From the NCBI GenBank assembly GCA_965226925.1, contig CBDDEN010000011.1:62001-126000 (forward strand): a stretch of DNA of 64,000 nt, read 5' to 3'. Every line of letters begins with the position of its first letter. Position 1 is the first letter of the stretch. Shown here in pieces: positions 8,052 through 16,478 of this stretch. A model generated the notes under the pieces. The model made no database searches and was not told the DNA's origin. It saw nothing but the letters and a program-made list of their open reading frames with translations. The DNA is from CBDDCX01 sp965226925 (GTDB taxonomy: Bacteria; Gemmatimonadota; Gemmatimonadetes; Longimicrobiales; Gaopeijiaceae). Made by a program: the position numbers and the translations under genes.

Positions 8052-9514
8052 CGGGCTATCACCATGGTCATCAGTTCGTGCAACGGGCCCGGATACACGA
8101 AGAGCCCCAGCGTTGCCAGCGCGGTGATCATGATCGCCACCAGCGAAGGCCACGGCGCTTCATGGATGCCCTCGGCGTGGTGTGGATCCTCGGGGAGCGT
8201 GCCGAAGAAGGCCCGGACCGGGACCTCGAGCAGGTAGACGAGGATCAGCAGCGAACTCACCATGAGCACCGTGAACAATCCCAACTGCCCCGCCTCGAGC
8301 GTTCCGAGCGCCAGGAACCACTTGCTCCAGGCGCCTCCGGCGGGCGGCACGCCGATGATGCTCAACGACCCGATGAAGAAGGCGCCGAAGGTGATGGGCA
8401 TGGTTCGGCCCAACCCGCTCATGCGGCTGATGTCCTTCTCGTGGGCCGCGACGAGCACCGCACCGGCGGCGAAGAAGAGCGTGATCTTGCCGAAAGCGTG
8501 CATGGCGATGTGCATGCCACCCCCGATGATCCCCCATTCGTTGGCCAACAGCGCACCGAGCACGATGTACGAAAGCTGGCTGATCGTGGAGTACGCCAAC
8601 CTCGCCTTGAGGTTGTCCTTCGTGAATGCAACCAGCGATCCCAGGATGATGGTCGTGGCGGCGGCCCAGGCCAGCCAGGGAGTGCTGGCCAGCACTCCCA
8701 AGAGGTCGATGCCGAAGACGTAGACGGCCACCTTCAGAATCGTGAACACCCCCGCTTTCACCACGGCCACGGCGTGCAGGAGCGCAGAGACCGGCGTGGG
8801 GGCCACCATCGCGGCGGGTAGCCAACGGTGGAAGGGCATGACCGCAGCCTTCCCTACCCCGAAAACGAAGAGCACCAGGATGACGCTCAGCGCTCCGTTG
8901 CCGGCCGTCCCGGCCAGGATGCCACCGTCGGTGAAGTCCACGGTGCCGGCCAGTTGCCACGTCCATATGATCGCGAGGAGTTGCAGGCCCACGGACGTGC
9001 TCAGCAAGATGCCCAGATAGATGCGTCCCGCCCGCTTGGCTTCTTCCGTTCCGTGGTGCGTGACCAACGGAAACGTGCAGAGCGTCAGGGCTTCGTAAAA
9101 CGCGAAGAGCGTGAACAGGTTGGCCGAGAACGCCACGCCCATGGCCCCCGCGATGGCGATCGCGAAGAAGGTGAAGAAGCGCGTTTGGTTCTCTTCGTGG
9201 TGCCCCCGCATGTAGCCGATCGCGTAGAGGGCGGTCACGATCCAGAGGAACGAGGCGACCAAGGCGAAGAGCAGCCCCAACGGCTCGACCTCGAGCGCCA
9301 ACTCGATCCCCGGAACTACCTCGATGAGCGAAAGCCCCGGTCTTGCTCCACCCTTCACTGGATCGAGGAGAGTCAAAACCAGACCGAAGAGCACGCTCGC
9401 GGTGACGAGGCCCGCGGCGTCTCTCACATTGGGCCACCTACCCAACGCGAGGATTAGCGCCGCACCCACCAGGGGCAGAACGACGATCACCCCCGACGTC
9501 ATGTCTGGGGTCAC
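8048..9514 (-). CDS. Mrp-type antiporter subunit D-like (second copy)
   Basis: A 488-residue proton_antipo_M protein with about 14 helices. Conserved elements: the glutamate in LFAFYEALTLCTFPLV, MPFHRWLPAAMVAPTPVSALLHAVAVVK with a conserved lysine, and KARLAYSTISQLSYIVLG. It is close to NuoL/MrpD. The GTG at 9514 overlaps the previous stop (GTGA); an ATG four codons later is the alternative. It probably forms one proton or sodium channel module of the complex. Confidence 0.86.
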   Translation of the reverse strand: MTPDMTSGVIVVLPLVGAALILALGRWPNVRDAAGLVTASVLFGLVLTLLDPVKGGARPGLSLIEVVPGIELALEVEPLGLLFALVASFLWIVTALYAIGYMRGHHEENQTRFFTFFAIAIAGAMGVAFSANLFTLFAFYEALTLCTFPLVTHHGTEEAKRAGRIYLGILLSTSVGLQLLAIIWTWQLAGTVDFTDGGILAGTAGNGALSVILVLFVFGVGKAAVMPFHRWLPAAMVAPTPVSALLHAVAVVKAGVFTILKVAVYVFGIDLLGVLASTPWLAWAAATTIILGSLVAFTKDNLKARLAYSTISQLSYIVLGALLANEWGIIGGGMHIAMHAFGKITLFFAAGAVLVAAHEKDISRMSGLGRTMPITFGAFFIGSLSIIGVPPAGGAWSKWFLALGTLEAGQLGLFTVLMVSSLLILVYLLEVPVRAFFGTLPEDPHHAEGIHEAPWPSLVAIMITALATLGLFVYPGPLHELMTMVIAR

Positions 9515-10995
9515 GGGCCCACCCCCAGAATTGTCCGGGCGGCGGCTCCCGCCGCACCCGAGGTGAAGGACGCGTCGATGCCGAAGTAGAAGCTCGCGAC
9601 GACCAAAACCCACGTGGGAACCAACAGTCCGAGCGGCGCCTCTCCGATCGGATCGGCGTCGTCGTCACCCGGGAACTCGTGGAAGTAGGCCGCCTCCACC
9701 ACCTGCCAAACGTAGACCACCGCCATCAAAGACGTGATCAGGACGAGCCCCGCCACCGGCCACCATCCCCGCTCCAGCGCGCCGAGGATCAAGTACCACT
9801 TGCTGATGAACCCCACGGTGAGCGGCACACCGATCAAGCTGAGTCCCCCACCCACGAAGGCGGCCATGGTCCAGGGCATGCGTCTGCCGAGACCGCGCAT
9901 GGCCTCGATCTCCACGGAGCCGATCCGGTACATCACGCAGCCCAGCGCCATGAAGAGCGCGCCCTTCGTCATGGCGTGGTTGAAGAGGTGCAGGATGCCG
10001 GCCGTGAGCCCCGTAACCGATGCCATGCTGATGCCCAAGATCATGTACCCGATTTGGGCCACGCTCGAATAAGCCATCGTCCGCTTCACGTTTTCCTGGA
10101 AGATCGCCACCAGGGACATGCTGAAGATGGCGATGAGCGCGAGCGGAAGGAGCACCATGTCGAGCCGCATGACCTCGAAGGAGAAGGTCGGCCCGAAGAT
10201 GGTGAAGAAGAAGCGTAGCAACATGTACACCGCCACCTTCGTGGCGGTAGACGCGATGAAGGCGGTGACCGCCGAGGGTGCGTACGTATAAGCGTTGGGG
10301 AGCCAGAGGTGCAGCGGAAAGAGGGCCAGCTTGAGGCTGATCCCAACCGTGAGGAATCCGAACGCGACCGGAATGGTCCGATTGGCTTCGACCTCGGGGA
10401 GGCGAGCCGCCAAGTCCGCCATGTTCAGAGTGCCCGTCATCACGTACATCATCCCGATACCGATCACGATGAACGTCGCTCCCACCGATCCCATGATCAG
10501 GTACTGGAACGCGGCCGTGAGCGCCTTTCGGTCCTGTCCCATGGCGATGAGCGCGTACGCCGAGAGCGACGAGACCTCGAGGAAGACGAATACGTTGAAG
10601 ACGTCTCCGGTTACGGCGATCCCGAGAAGACCGGTAAAGCACAGGATGTAGGCGGAGTAGAAGAGAGAGAGCTTGCCACCCTCCAACTCCCGCTCGACGC
10701 TCCTCAGCGCAAAAGGGGTCACCACCGCACCGATCGCAGTCACGATGACCACGACGAACGCGTTCAGCAGGTCGAGGCGGTATTCGATGCCGTAGGGGGC
10801 CACCCATCCGCCCAACTCGTAGCTGACGACGCCTTCGGTCTGAACCCGTGACAGCAGGCTCAGCGCGATCCCGAACGCCGTCCAGGTCGCCGCCAAGGCG
10901 ATGAACCAGGCCGTCCGGGCGTGCCGCACCAGGGCGCAAACCGGCGCCGCCAGTAGAGGAATCACCACCAACAGGACCGGGAAATGGTGCGTCAC
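9511..10995 (-). CDS. mrpD: Mrp antiporter subunit D (first copy)
   Basis: A 494-residue proton_antipo_M protein, the best MrpD match because it directly follows MrpC. It shows FVFLEVSSLSAYALIAMG (TM5 Glu), LKLALFPLHLWLPNAYTYAP with the conserved lysine, and VKRTMAYSSVAQIGYMILG. The GTG start at 10995 overlaps the mrpC stop by 4 nt. In Mrp complexes this subunit exchanges cations for protons together with MrpA. Confidence 0.9.
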   Translation of the reverse strand: MTHHFPVLLVVIPLLAAPVCALVRHARTAWFIALAATWTAFGIALSLLSRVQTEGVVSYELGGWVAPYGIEYRLDLLNAFVVVIVTAIGAVVTPFALRSVERELEGGKLSLFYSAYILCFTGLLGIAVTGDVFNVFVFLEVSSLSAYALIAMGQDRKALTAAFQYLIMGSVGATFIVIGIGMMYVMTGTLNMADLAARLPEVEANRTIPVAFGFLTVGISLKLALFPLHLWLPNAYTYAPSAVTAFIASTATKVAVYMLLRFFFTIFGPTFSFEVMRLDMVLLPLALIAIFSMSLVAIFQENVKRTMAYSSVAQIGYMILGISMASVTGLTAGILHLFNHAMTKGALFMALGCVMYRIGSVEIEAMRGLGRRMPWTMAAFVGGGLSLIGVPLTVGFISKWYLILGALERGWWPVAGLVLITSLMAVVYVWQVVEAAYFHEFPGDDDADPIGEAPLGLLVPTWVLVVASFYFGIDASFTSGAAGAAARTILGVGP

Positions 10996-11345
10996 GCAGC
11001 CGAATCCTGGGCGTGGATTTCGTCTTCCTCGATGGTGCCGTACGCCTCATATATCCGCACAATCAGGCTCAGCCCGACGGCAGTCGTCGCGACGCCGACT
11101 ACGATCGCGGTGAGGATCAGGACATGGGGCAATGGATTCGAGTACACGACGTCGCCTTCCATGAGGATCGGGGCGGTCCCACCCTCGATCTTGCCCATGC
11201 TGATGTACAGGATGAAGACCGAGGTCTGGAAGACGCTGAGCCCGACGATCTTCTTGATGAGGTTCCCCCGCGAGATCAGGATGTAGAACCCGACCATCAT
11301 GAGGAAGATGAAGATCCAGTAGTTGAGAAGGCCCAGTACCCTCAT
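10992..11345 (-). CDS. mrpC: Mrp antiporter subunit C (NuoK-like)
   Basis: A 117-residue protein with three membrane helices, homologous to NuoK. It has GFYILISRGNLIKKIVGLSV and DPLPHVLxLTAIVVG-like sequence (SNPLPHVLILTAIVVGVATT), the MnhC signature. It ends in an acidic tail (EEDEIHAQDSAA). It overlaps mrpB and mrpD by 4 nt each, so stoichiometric translation is likely. Confidence 0.92.
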   Translation of the reverse strand: MRVLGLLNYWIFIFLMMVGFYILISRGNLIKKIVGLSVFQTSVFILYISMGKIEGGTAPILMEGDVVYSNPLPHVLILTAIVVGVATTAVGLSLIVRIYEAYGTIEEDEIHAQDSAA

Positions 11346-11767
11346 GGGCGCACCGCCCTGCGCCCAGCGAAGGAGTAGAAGATGGTGACCATGACGCCGA
11401 AGACGGTCGTCAACACCCCCAACTCCACCAGCAGAATACCCCAGTGTTGGCCGTGCTCCGGATCGTGGGCGAGCACGCCGTAGTCGAGGAACTCGCCACC
11501 GAGATACATGGTGACCACTCCGACCCCGGCGAAAATGAGGACCCCCGCCGCACCGCAGAACGCGGCCACCGACAAGGGAAGAACCTCCCTGGCCATGTTC
11601 ACACCGAAGATGAGACCGTACAGGATGAACCCGGCCGCGAAGATGACCCCAGCTTGGAAGCCGCCGCCCGGTCCGTAGTCACCGTGGAACTGAACGTGGA
11701 GGGCGAAGAGCAGGATGAACGGGATGAGGATCTTCGCACCCACCCGGAGAATGACCCTATCCTCCAT
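11342..11767 (-). CDS. mrpB: Mrp antiporter subunit B
   Basis: A 141-residue MnhB-domain protein with four helices, starting MEDRVILRVGAKILIPF. The family core HVQFHGDYGPGGGFQAGVIF and GGEFLDYG is present. The ATG at 11767 has GAGGTG six bases upstream and overlaps the end of the preceding gene by 11 nt. The frame stays open upstream, but that stretch lies in the neighbour. It is part of the antiporter complex membrane domain. Confidence 0.9.
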   Translation of the reverse strand: MEDRVILRVGAKILIPFILLFALHVQFHGDYGPGGGFQAGVIFAAGFILYGLIFGVNMAREVLPLSVAAFCGAAGVLIFAGVGVVTMYLGGEFLDYGVLAHDPEHGQHWGILLVELGVLTTVFGVMVTIFYSFAGRRAVRP

Positions 11768-12362
11768 CGACACCTCGCCGGTGTGCAGCGGCCTCGCCCC
11801 CGCCATCCACCCGATCCTCTCGGGAGTGCTTTTCGGAGGCCGCACCCGAACGCTCCTCGTGCGACCATTCCCTCCTCTTGACCTGTGCCATGAGCAGAAG
11901 CACCCCCACCATGGCCGTGAAGATCACGGTGGTCTCTCCCAGGGTGTCGTAGCCCCGATAGCTGGCCAGGACCGAGGTTACTACGTTGGGCACGCCGATT
12001 TCGTGTTCCGACTTCTCCAGATAGTGGTCGGCCACGTGATGGTGGACCGGATTCGAGGGGTCGCCGTACCGGGGCATGTCCAACGTACCGTAGACGAGCA
12101 CCCCGCCGGTGGTCAGCACCACGAACAGCGGCAGGAGAACGGGTCCGATTCGACCCTTGGCCGTGTGTCCCACCAGCGCCATCGTTCCCAGCATCAGGAC
12201 CGTCGAAATCCCCGCCCCTACGGCCGCCTCGGTGAACGCGACGTCCACCGCGTCCATCACCGTGAACAAGGCCGCCGAAAGCAGGCTGTAGATTCCCGCA
12301 AGCATTACGACCGCGAACAGGTTCTTGAGCCTCACGATGGCCAAAGCCGTCACTGCCAACAT
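11757..12362 (-). CDS. MrpA C-terminal-like subunit (DUF4040/MbhD + MbhE)
   Basis: This corresponds to the C-terminal part of MrpA, here a separate gene. Residues 1-75 are the DUF4040/MbhD hydrophobic domain (LAIVRLKNLFAVVMLAGIY, DAVDVAFTEAAVGAGIST). Residues about 90-165 match MbhE (VVTSVLASYRGYDTLGETTV, then FTAMVGVLLLM). A charged tail follows. The first ATG is at 12362, but the first helix looks clipped there. The frame is open up to 12395 and would add IEALVDVFLLV, with a perfect GGAGGTG at the right spacing for an ATA codon overlapping the mrpG stop (ATAG). The true start may therefore be non-standard. Confidence 0.85.
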   Translation of the reverse strand: MLAVTALAIVRLKNLFAVVMLAGIYSLLSAALFTVMDAVDVAFTEAAVGAGISTVLMLGTMALVGHTAKGRIGPVLLPLFVVLTTGGVLVYGTLDMPRYGDPSNPVHHHVADHYLEKSEHEIGVPNVVTSVLASYRGYDTLGETTVIFTAMVGVLLLMAQVKRREWSHEERSGAASEKHSREDRVDGGGEAAAHRRGVDGG

Positions 12363-12391
12363 GACGAGGAGGAATACATCGACCAGGGCCT

Positions 12392-12718
12392 CTATGCGTC
12401 ACCTCCCCCGCGCTCGACCCGGATAGGGGCCACGGCTCCCTTGAGGGCCGCCCTTGAGAGAGCGAAGGTGGCGATGGGGCTGGTGAAGAGAAGGAAGCCC
12501 CAGATCAGAAGGAGCCGCACCATCACAAGGGTAAACCCAGCCTGGAACGAGAGGCCGATGAGCATCAGGCCCGCGCCCATCGTGTCTGTCATGCCCGCCG
12601 CGTGAAGTCGCGTATAGACGTCGGGCATTCGGATCACGCCGATGGTGCCCACCACGATGAAGAAGAGGCCCCCCAGAATGAACAGCCAGCTCACCACGTC
12701 AGCAATCAAACCCATCAC
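12392..12718 (-). CDS. mrpG: Mrp antiporter subunit G
   Basis: A protein of about 108 residues with three helices and the PhaG/MnhG signature GVIRMPDVYTRLHAAGMTDT. It starts GTG-ATG, both codons overlapping the mrpF stop; either may be used. The C-terminus is short and basic. It is an accessory membrane subunit needed for assembly of Mrp complexes. Confidence 0.91.
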   Translation of the reverse strand: MMGLIADVVSWLFILGGLFFIVVGTIGVIRMPDVYTRLHAAGMTDTMGAGLMLIGLSFQAGFTLVMVRLLLIWGFLLFTSPIATFALSRAALKGAVAPIRVERGGGDA

Positions 12719-13005
12719 ACCTCACCCCGCGATGCGACGGTCCTCACCCCGCGTCCGAAGTTGCCCACCTCAACGAACTTGAGCACAGCGATGGTGCCGA
12801 TGAAGTTGATGAGAGCGTAGACCAAAGCGAGATCCAAGAACTCCGGCCGCCCAAAGAGAAAGCCCAGGACGGCGATGAAAAGAACGGTCTTGGTGCCGAA
12901 CATGTTCAGCGCCATGACGCGATCGTAGACGGTGGGCCCTAGGAGCGCCCTCACCATCGCCAGGGTCATGCTCACGAGCAGGCCTGCCGTCGCCACGACG
13001 AACAT
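12715..13005 (-). CDS. mrpF: Mrp antiporter subunit F
   Basis: A 96-residue MnhF/PhaF protein with three helices and the motif RALLGPTVYDRVMALNMFGT, ending with ALVYALINFIGTIAVLKF. The chosen ATG at 13005 overlaps the mrpE stop as TGATG and has GGAGGG upstream; a TTG seven codons earlier is less likely. It overlaps mrpG by 4 nt. Confidence 0.9.
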   Translation of the reverse strand: MFVVATAGLLVSMTLAMVRALLGPTVYDRVMALNMFGTKTVLFIAVLGFLFGRPEFLDLALVYALINFIGTIAVLKFVEVGNFGRGVRTVASRGEV

Positions 13006-13481
13006 CAGGAATCGCCCTCCACCCAACGCACGCGCCGGTCCATCTCGTCCTCTTCTCGGCCGTCTACGTCACTCAATGTCAGGGCATGGATCTCGAACTC
13101 CTCACCATTCACCCCAGTCGTGATGGTCCCGGGTGTGAGCGTGATGGAGTTCGCGTAGATGGCCCGCCCTAGATCCGTCTTCTGGGAACCGGTGAAGACA
13201 ACGGTGATCGGGCTGATGGGAAGGCGCGGGGTCAGGATGATCCGGGCGACGGCGACGTTCGCGACCCAGATCTCCTTGAGTAACCAAGGAAGGTAGACGA
13301 GAAACCGTCCCACGATGGACAAGGGAACACCCTCGTGGTCCACCACGTCCATACGGTGAGCGATATACACGACCAGAGCGCACGAACCCACTCCGAAGCC
13401 CAACAGGAGAGGTGTGTAATGCCCGGAAAGTAGAATCCAAAGGGCAAAGAGCGCGGCACCAAGACCCACCGTCTTCCCCAA
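13005..13481 (-). CDS. mrpE: Mrp antiporter subunit E
   Basis: An MnhE-family protein of 158 residues with the TTG start at 13481, which has AAAGGAG five bases upstream. An open frame reaches 13547, but that extension is hydrophilic and unlike the family. Motifs: LPWLLKEIWVANVAVARIIL and ANSITLTPGTITTGV. It is the first gene of the antiporter set. The next gene upstream (LptE-like) ends 67 nt away, so both may share a transcript. Confidence 0.9.
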   Translation of the reverse strand: MGKTVGLGAALFALWILLSGHYTPLLLGFGVGSCALVVYIAHRMDVVDHEGVPLSIVGRFLVYLPWLLKEIWVANVAVARIILTPRLPISPITVVFTGSQKTDLGRAIYANSITLTPGTITTGVNGEEFEIHALTLSDVDGREEDEMDRRVRWVEGDS

Positions 13482-13548
13482 TTGGACTCCTTTGTTGCGT
13501 GTTGGATATACCCGGACAGAACCGTCTGGAATGACTCCGGACGGCAAA

Positions 13549-14070
13549 CTACCAGTTTGACTGAGCCCCGTCCACGATCCGCTGAACCAGCAGCTCGATG
13601 GCCTCCGCGCGACCCACCTCTTCGGTCTCGCTCTCCTCCAGATACTGTCCCTGAGTGGACAGCGAGAGGTCGTCCCACAGAATCACGTTCTGTACACGAT
13701 CGATGAGTTCCACCTCGACACGGATACTCACCTGGCGCTGGAGCACGTCCACCTGATCGGTCTGCTGCCCGGGCCGGAAAAGCGGGGTTGTCAGGTCGTA
13801 ACGAACGATACGGCCTCGGACGATCGCGTCGGCGACCTCTTCGCCGGCATTCGTGATCCCCAGTGCCCGAGGCAGCTCTCGGAGAAGCTGCTCGTGGATC
13901 TCCTGGGTGAGCTCGAACCGGTTGGTGTCGTTCTCGAACGGCAGAATGGCCACGGTTCGGATGTGCTCGGGAAAGCTCCCGGATCGGAAGCTGTAGTTGC
14001 ATCCGGCGATGGCCCACGCCAGGCAGAACATGGCGACGCGCCGGGCGCGACCCGTAATCGAACTCGGCAT
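13549..14070 (-). CDS. lptE: LptE-like LPS-assembly lipoprotein
   Basis: A 173-residue lipoprotein with a signal ending in AWAIAGC, the lipobox cysteine. The mature part has the LptE-type pattern RTVAILPFENDTNRFELTQ, then RELPRALGI and VRGRIVRYDLTTP. LptE plugs LptD and helps insert LPS in the outer membrane; no lptD is in the window. The start at ATG 14070 avoids overlap with the previous gene; the frame is open to 14142. The family call rests on a short pattern and is moderate. Confidence 0.75.
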   Translation of the reverse strand: MPSSITGRARRVAMFCLAWAIAGCNYSFRSGSFPEHIRTVAILPFENDTNRFELTQEIHEQLLRELPRALGITNAGEEVADAIVRGRIVRYDLTTPLFRPGQQTDQVDVLQRQVSIRVEVELIDRVQNVILWDDLSLSTQGQYLEESETEEVGRAEAIELLVQRIVDGAQSNW

Positions 14071-14098
14071 CGTCCGCCGGTTGACGGCTCCCTCGCCT

Positions 14099-14794
14099 CT
14101 AGCGATGGGGATACCAGATGTCGAACGGATGGGACTCCACATTCTCCACGGACTCGACGGTCACCTTGAGTTCTCGGAACGAGGCCAGATTGCGGTAGGT
14201 GGCCTCGCGGGGCAACTCCCAGTCCACCTCGCGCTCGAGCGAAACCTCGTGGAGGGCGTTCCCGTCACGCCGGAGTTCCACCCCGGTCAGCTTGCCGTCG
14301 CGAATCTGATACGTGAGCTCGTCGCCGTCGCTGAGTCGGTACCGAAGCCGTAACGCTTCGTCGCGCTCCTCGGCTCCCAACAGCGTCACGCCGTCTCCGG
14401 GCCTGAACACACCGAGTGACGCCCACAGCAGAGGGGGCGAGGGAACCACCTGCAGGGGCGTGCCCAACGGCGCCCGCAGATCGTCGTCCACCAGAGCGAC
14501 GGCGAGCACCGATTGGCCATTCCCCAGGAAGAGATCCAGACGTGCCCGATCGGGCGGCTCGAGGCGGGCGACGCCGCTCCCGCCGATCCGAAGGTTGGGC
14601 TCCCTGATGCTCCAACTGAACGTGACGCGTGCGGCGTGCGGAAACGGATTGGCCTCGGTCGCCGACGCGACGGCCCGCCGCACGTCGACCGCGGGAGCGG
14701 GGGTCTCCGGGGGTGAACCACGGCAAGCCGAGACCACCGCGACCGTGATCGCCGCCAAGGTGCCGAGCACGGGGTGTGGAATTCGTGCCGTCAT
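14099..14794 (-). CDS. Outer-membrane lipoprotein, DUF4292/LolB-like
   Basis: A 231-residue lipoprotein (signal plus lipobox VVSAC near residue 24). The body is rich in beta strands: ARVTFSWSIREPNLRIGGSG, RARLDLFLGN and DELTYQIRDGKLTGVELR. This looks like the half-barrel of LolA/LolB and DUF4292 proteins, which bind lipid or lipoprotein. It sits before the LptE-like gene and opposite lpxH, which supports an outer-membrane role. The fold call is inference. Confidence 0.65.
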   Translation of the reverse strand: MTARIPHPVLGTLAAITVAVVSACRGSPPETPAPAVDVRRAVASATEANPFPHAARVTFSWSIREPNLRIGGSGVARLEPPDRARLDLFLGNGQSVLAVALVDDDLRAPLGTPLQVVPSPPLLWASLGVFRPGDGVTLLGAEERDEALRLRYRLSDGDELTYQIRDGKLTGVELRRDGNALHEVSLEREVDWELPREATYRNLASFRELKVTVESVENVESHPFDIWYPHR

Positions 14795-14880
14795 GAGTGC
14801 GCCACCCCGATCAGCGTGGTCTCGTCGATGGATGAATGTACTTCCCCAGGCTTACACACTCCGATTACCTTCCGATCCCC

Positions 14881-15618
14881 ATGGCAGAAAAACCGATCCA
14901 CATCGCGAGCGACATCCACCTCGGAGTCGTCCCACGCGAAACCGAAGACGCGTTCGTGGGTTGGCTCGAGCATACCGGTGAGTCGGCGTCACAGCTCATC
15001 CTGAACGGCGATCTCTTCGATTTCTGGTTCGAGTATCGCTCGGCCGTGCCCCGTGGTCACACCCGAGTGCTGGGCGCCCTCGCGAAGCTCGTGGATGGCG
15101 GCCTCCCGATCACGCTCATGGGCGGCAATCACGACTGGTGGGGAGGTTCTTTCCTGACCGACGAGATCGGCGTCACGTTCTTGCAGGATCCGGTCGTCCT
15201 CGACCTGGCCGGCCATCGCACGTTCCTGGCTCACGGGGACGGTCTCGGACGGGGCGACTTGGGATACCGGCTCCTCCGCACGGTACTTCGCGGCCGGTTC
15301 ACCCGGTGGTCCTTTCGCTGGCTCCACCCCGACCTCGGCGCCGCGTTGGCCAATAAGGTCTCGAGAACCGAGCACCGATTGGGCGCCCCTTCCGACGCCG
15401 AGCGACACCGAGCCAGGGCCCTTCGGGAGTGGAGCCGAGGCAAGTTCGGAGCCGAGCCCGACCTGGACCTCGTGATCGTGGGCCACACCCACATTCCCGT
15501 CATCGAGGAATTCGAGCCGGGACGCTACTACGTAAACACCGGAGACTGGGTGTACCACCGGAGCTACCTGGTGCTTCGCGAGGGTGAACCGCCCGTACTC
15601 GAAGCGTGGAAGCGTTAG
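14881..15618 (+). CDS. UDP-2,3-diacylglucosamine diphosphatase-like metallophosphoesterase
   Basis: A 245-residue calcineurin-type phosphoesterase with all metal motifs: ASDIHLG, LNGDLFDFWFEY, GGNHDWWGG, LAHGDGLGRGDLGYR and VGHTHIPV. The FDFWFEY phrase and the layout resemble LpxH/LpxH2-type enzymes that hydrolyse UDP-2,3-diacyl-glucosamine in lipid A synthesis. The start MAEKPIHIASD at 14881 is chosen over an upstream ATG at 14836. It is divergent from the lipoprotein operon. The exact substrate is inferred. Confidence 0.82.
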   Translation: MAEKPIHIASDIHLGVVPRETEDAFVGWLEHTGESASQLILNGDLFDFWFEYRSAVPRGHTRVLGALAKLVDGGLPITLMGGNHDWWGGSFLTDEIGVTFLQDPVVLDLAGHRTFLAHGDGLGRGDLGYRLLRTVLRGRFTRWSFRWLHPDLGAALANKVSRTEHRLGAPSDAERHRARALREWSRGKFGAEPDLDLVIVGHTHIPVIEEFEPGRYYVNTGDWVYHRSYLVLREGEPPVLEAWKR

Positions 15619-15653
15619 AAAGCTGCTGAAGCCGTGCTCCCTCGACGGCCGTC

Positions 15654-16418
15654 TTAACGCTCCTGGGACGTCCACCGCCGAGGGCGGAACGGATCGAAGC
15701 GCACCGAGAACGCCACCTCCACCCCCATGTCGGGGAGAGGTCGGATCGCCACCTCCAGTGGCTGCGGAAAGTCGGCAAGGTGGGCCGCCACGAAGGCGTC
15801 GGCCCCCCCGAGGAAGAGGAAGAAGAGGCCGAAAGCCAGCCAGTCCTCCTTCTGCTGTGAGCGGATCGCCACGAGCTCGGCGGCGTCCACCACCACTTCG
15901 TCCTCGTCGACGAGTTGTTCGATCTCCAGGGGGTCGGTCTCACCCGCAGCGATGACCCGTGCTTCGGCCTCGGCACGGCGGAACGCCTCGATGGCCCTGG
16001 CGCTCCCCAGCGTCCTTGACGTCTTCAGGATCATCCATAGGCTGATCGACTCCACCGCGAAATAGAACCCCCCTCGGTCGGGTGACCCCACCGTGGCCTG
16101 ACCCCATCCTGGAATCAGGACGGACCGCAGAAAGGCTCCGCCGGCGTTGTGCCGCCGAGGCCCCCTGACGGAATCGGCCCTGGCGGCTTCCTGCGGGAGC
16201 AGCCCCGCGGGGGCCTCTCGCCGCAGGGTGTCGGCCGGTGCGTCCTGCCCCCTGGCGGATAGCGCCGTCACCGAGAGTCCGGTCGCCACGATACCGGCCA
16301 CCAAGAGCGACGGTGCCGTCGCCCTGATCTCGGCAATCACGGCTACGGCTACGGAGGTGGGTACACTCTGAAGGACCCTCAATCGCACGCTCTTTCGTGT
16401 CTGGTTTGCACTCAACAC
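15654..16418 (-). CDS. DUF5683 domain membrane protein
   Basis: A 254-residue protein with a signal or anchor helix (SLLVAGIVATGLSVTALS) and the DUF5683 signature AFLRSVLIPGWGQATVG. Two more hydrophobic segments follow (FYFAVESISLWMILKTSR, LAFGLFFLFLGGADAFVAAH), and the tail ends in a beta hairpin (VEVAFSVRFDP). Members are common in Gemmatimonadota and Bacteroidota and have no known function. It is convergent with the phosphoesterase. Confidence 0.72.
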   Translation of the reverse strand: MLSANQTRKSVRLRVLQSVPTSVAVAVIAEIRATAPSLLVAGIVATGLSVTALSARGQDAPADTLRREAPAGLLPQEAARADSVRGPRRHNAGGAFLRSVLIPGWGQATVGSPDRGGFYFAVESISLWMILKTSRTLGSARAIEAFRRAEAEARVIAAGETDPLEIEQLVDEDEVVVDAAELVAIRSQQKEDWLAFGLFFLFLGGADAFVAAHLADFPQPLEVAIRPLPDMGVEVAFSVRFDPFRPRRWTSQER

Positions 16419-16478
16419 GCTCGAGGGAATCTACCCTCCCCGTTACGAGGACCAAAGAGACAGGGGCCGACCTCGCAC

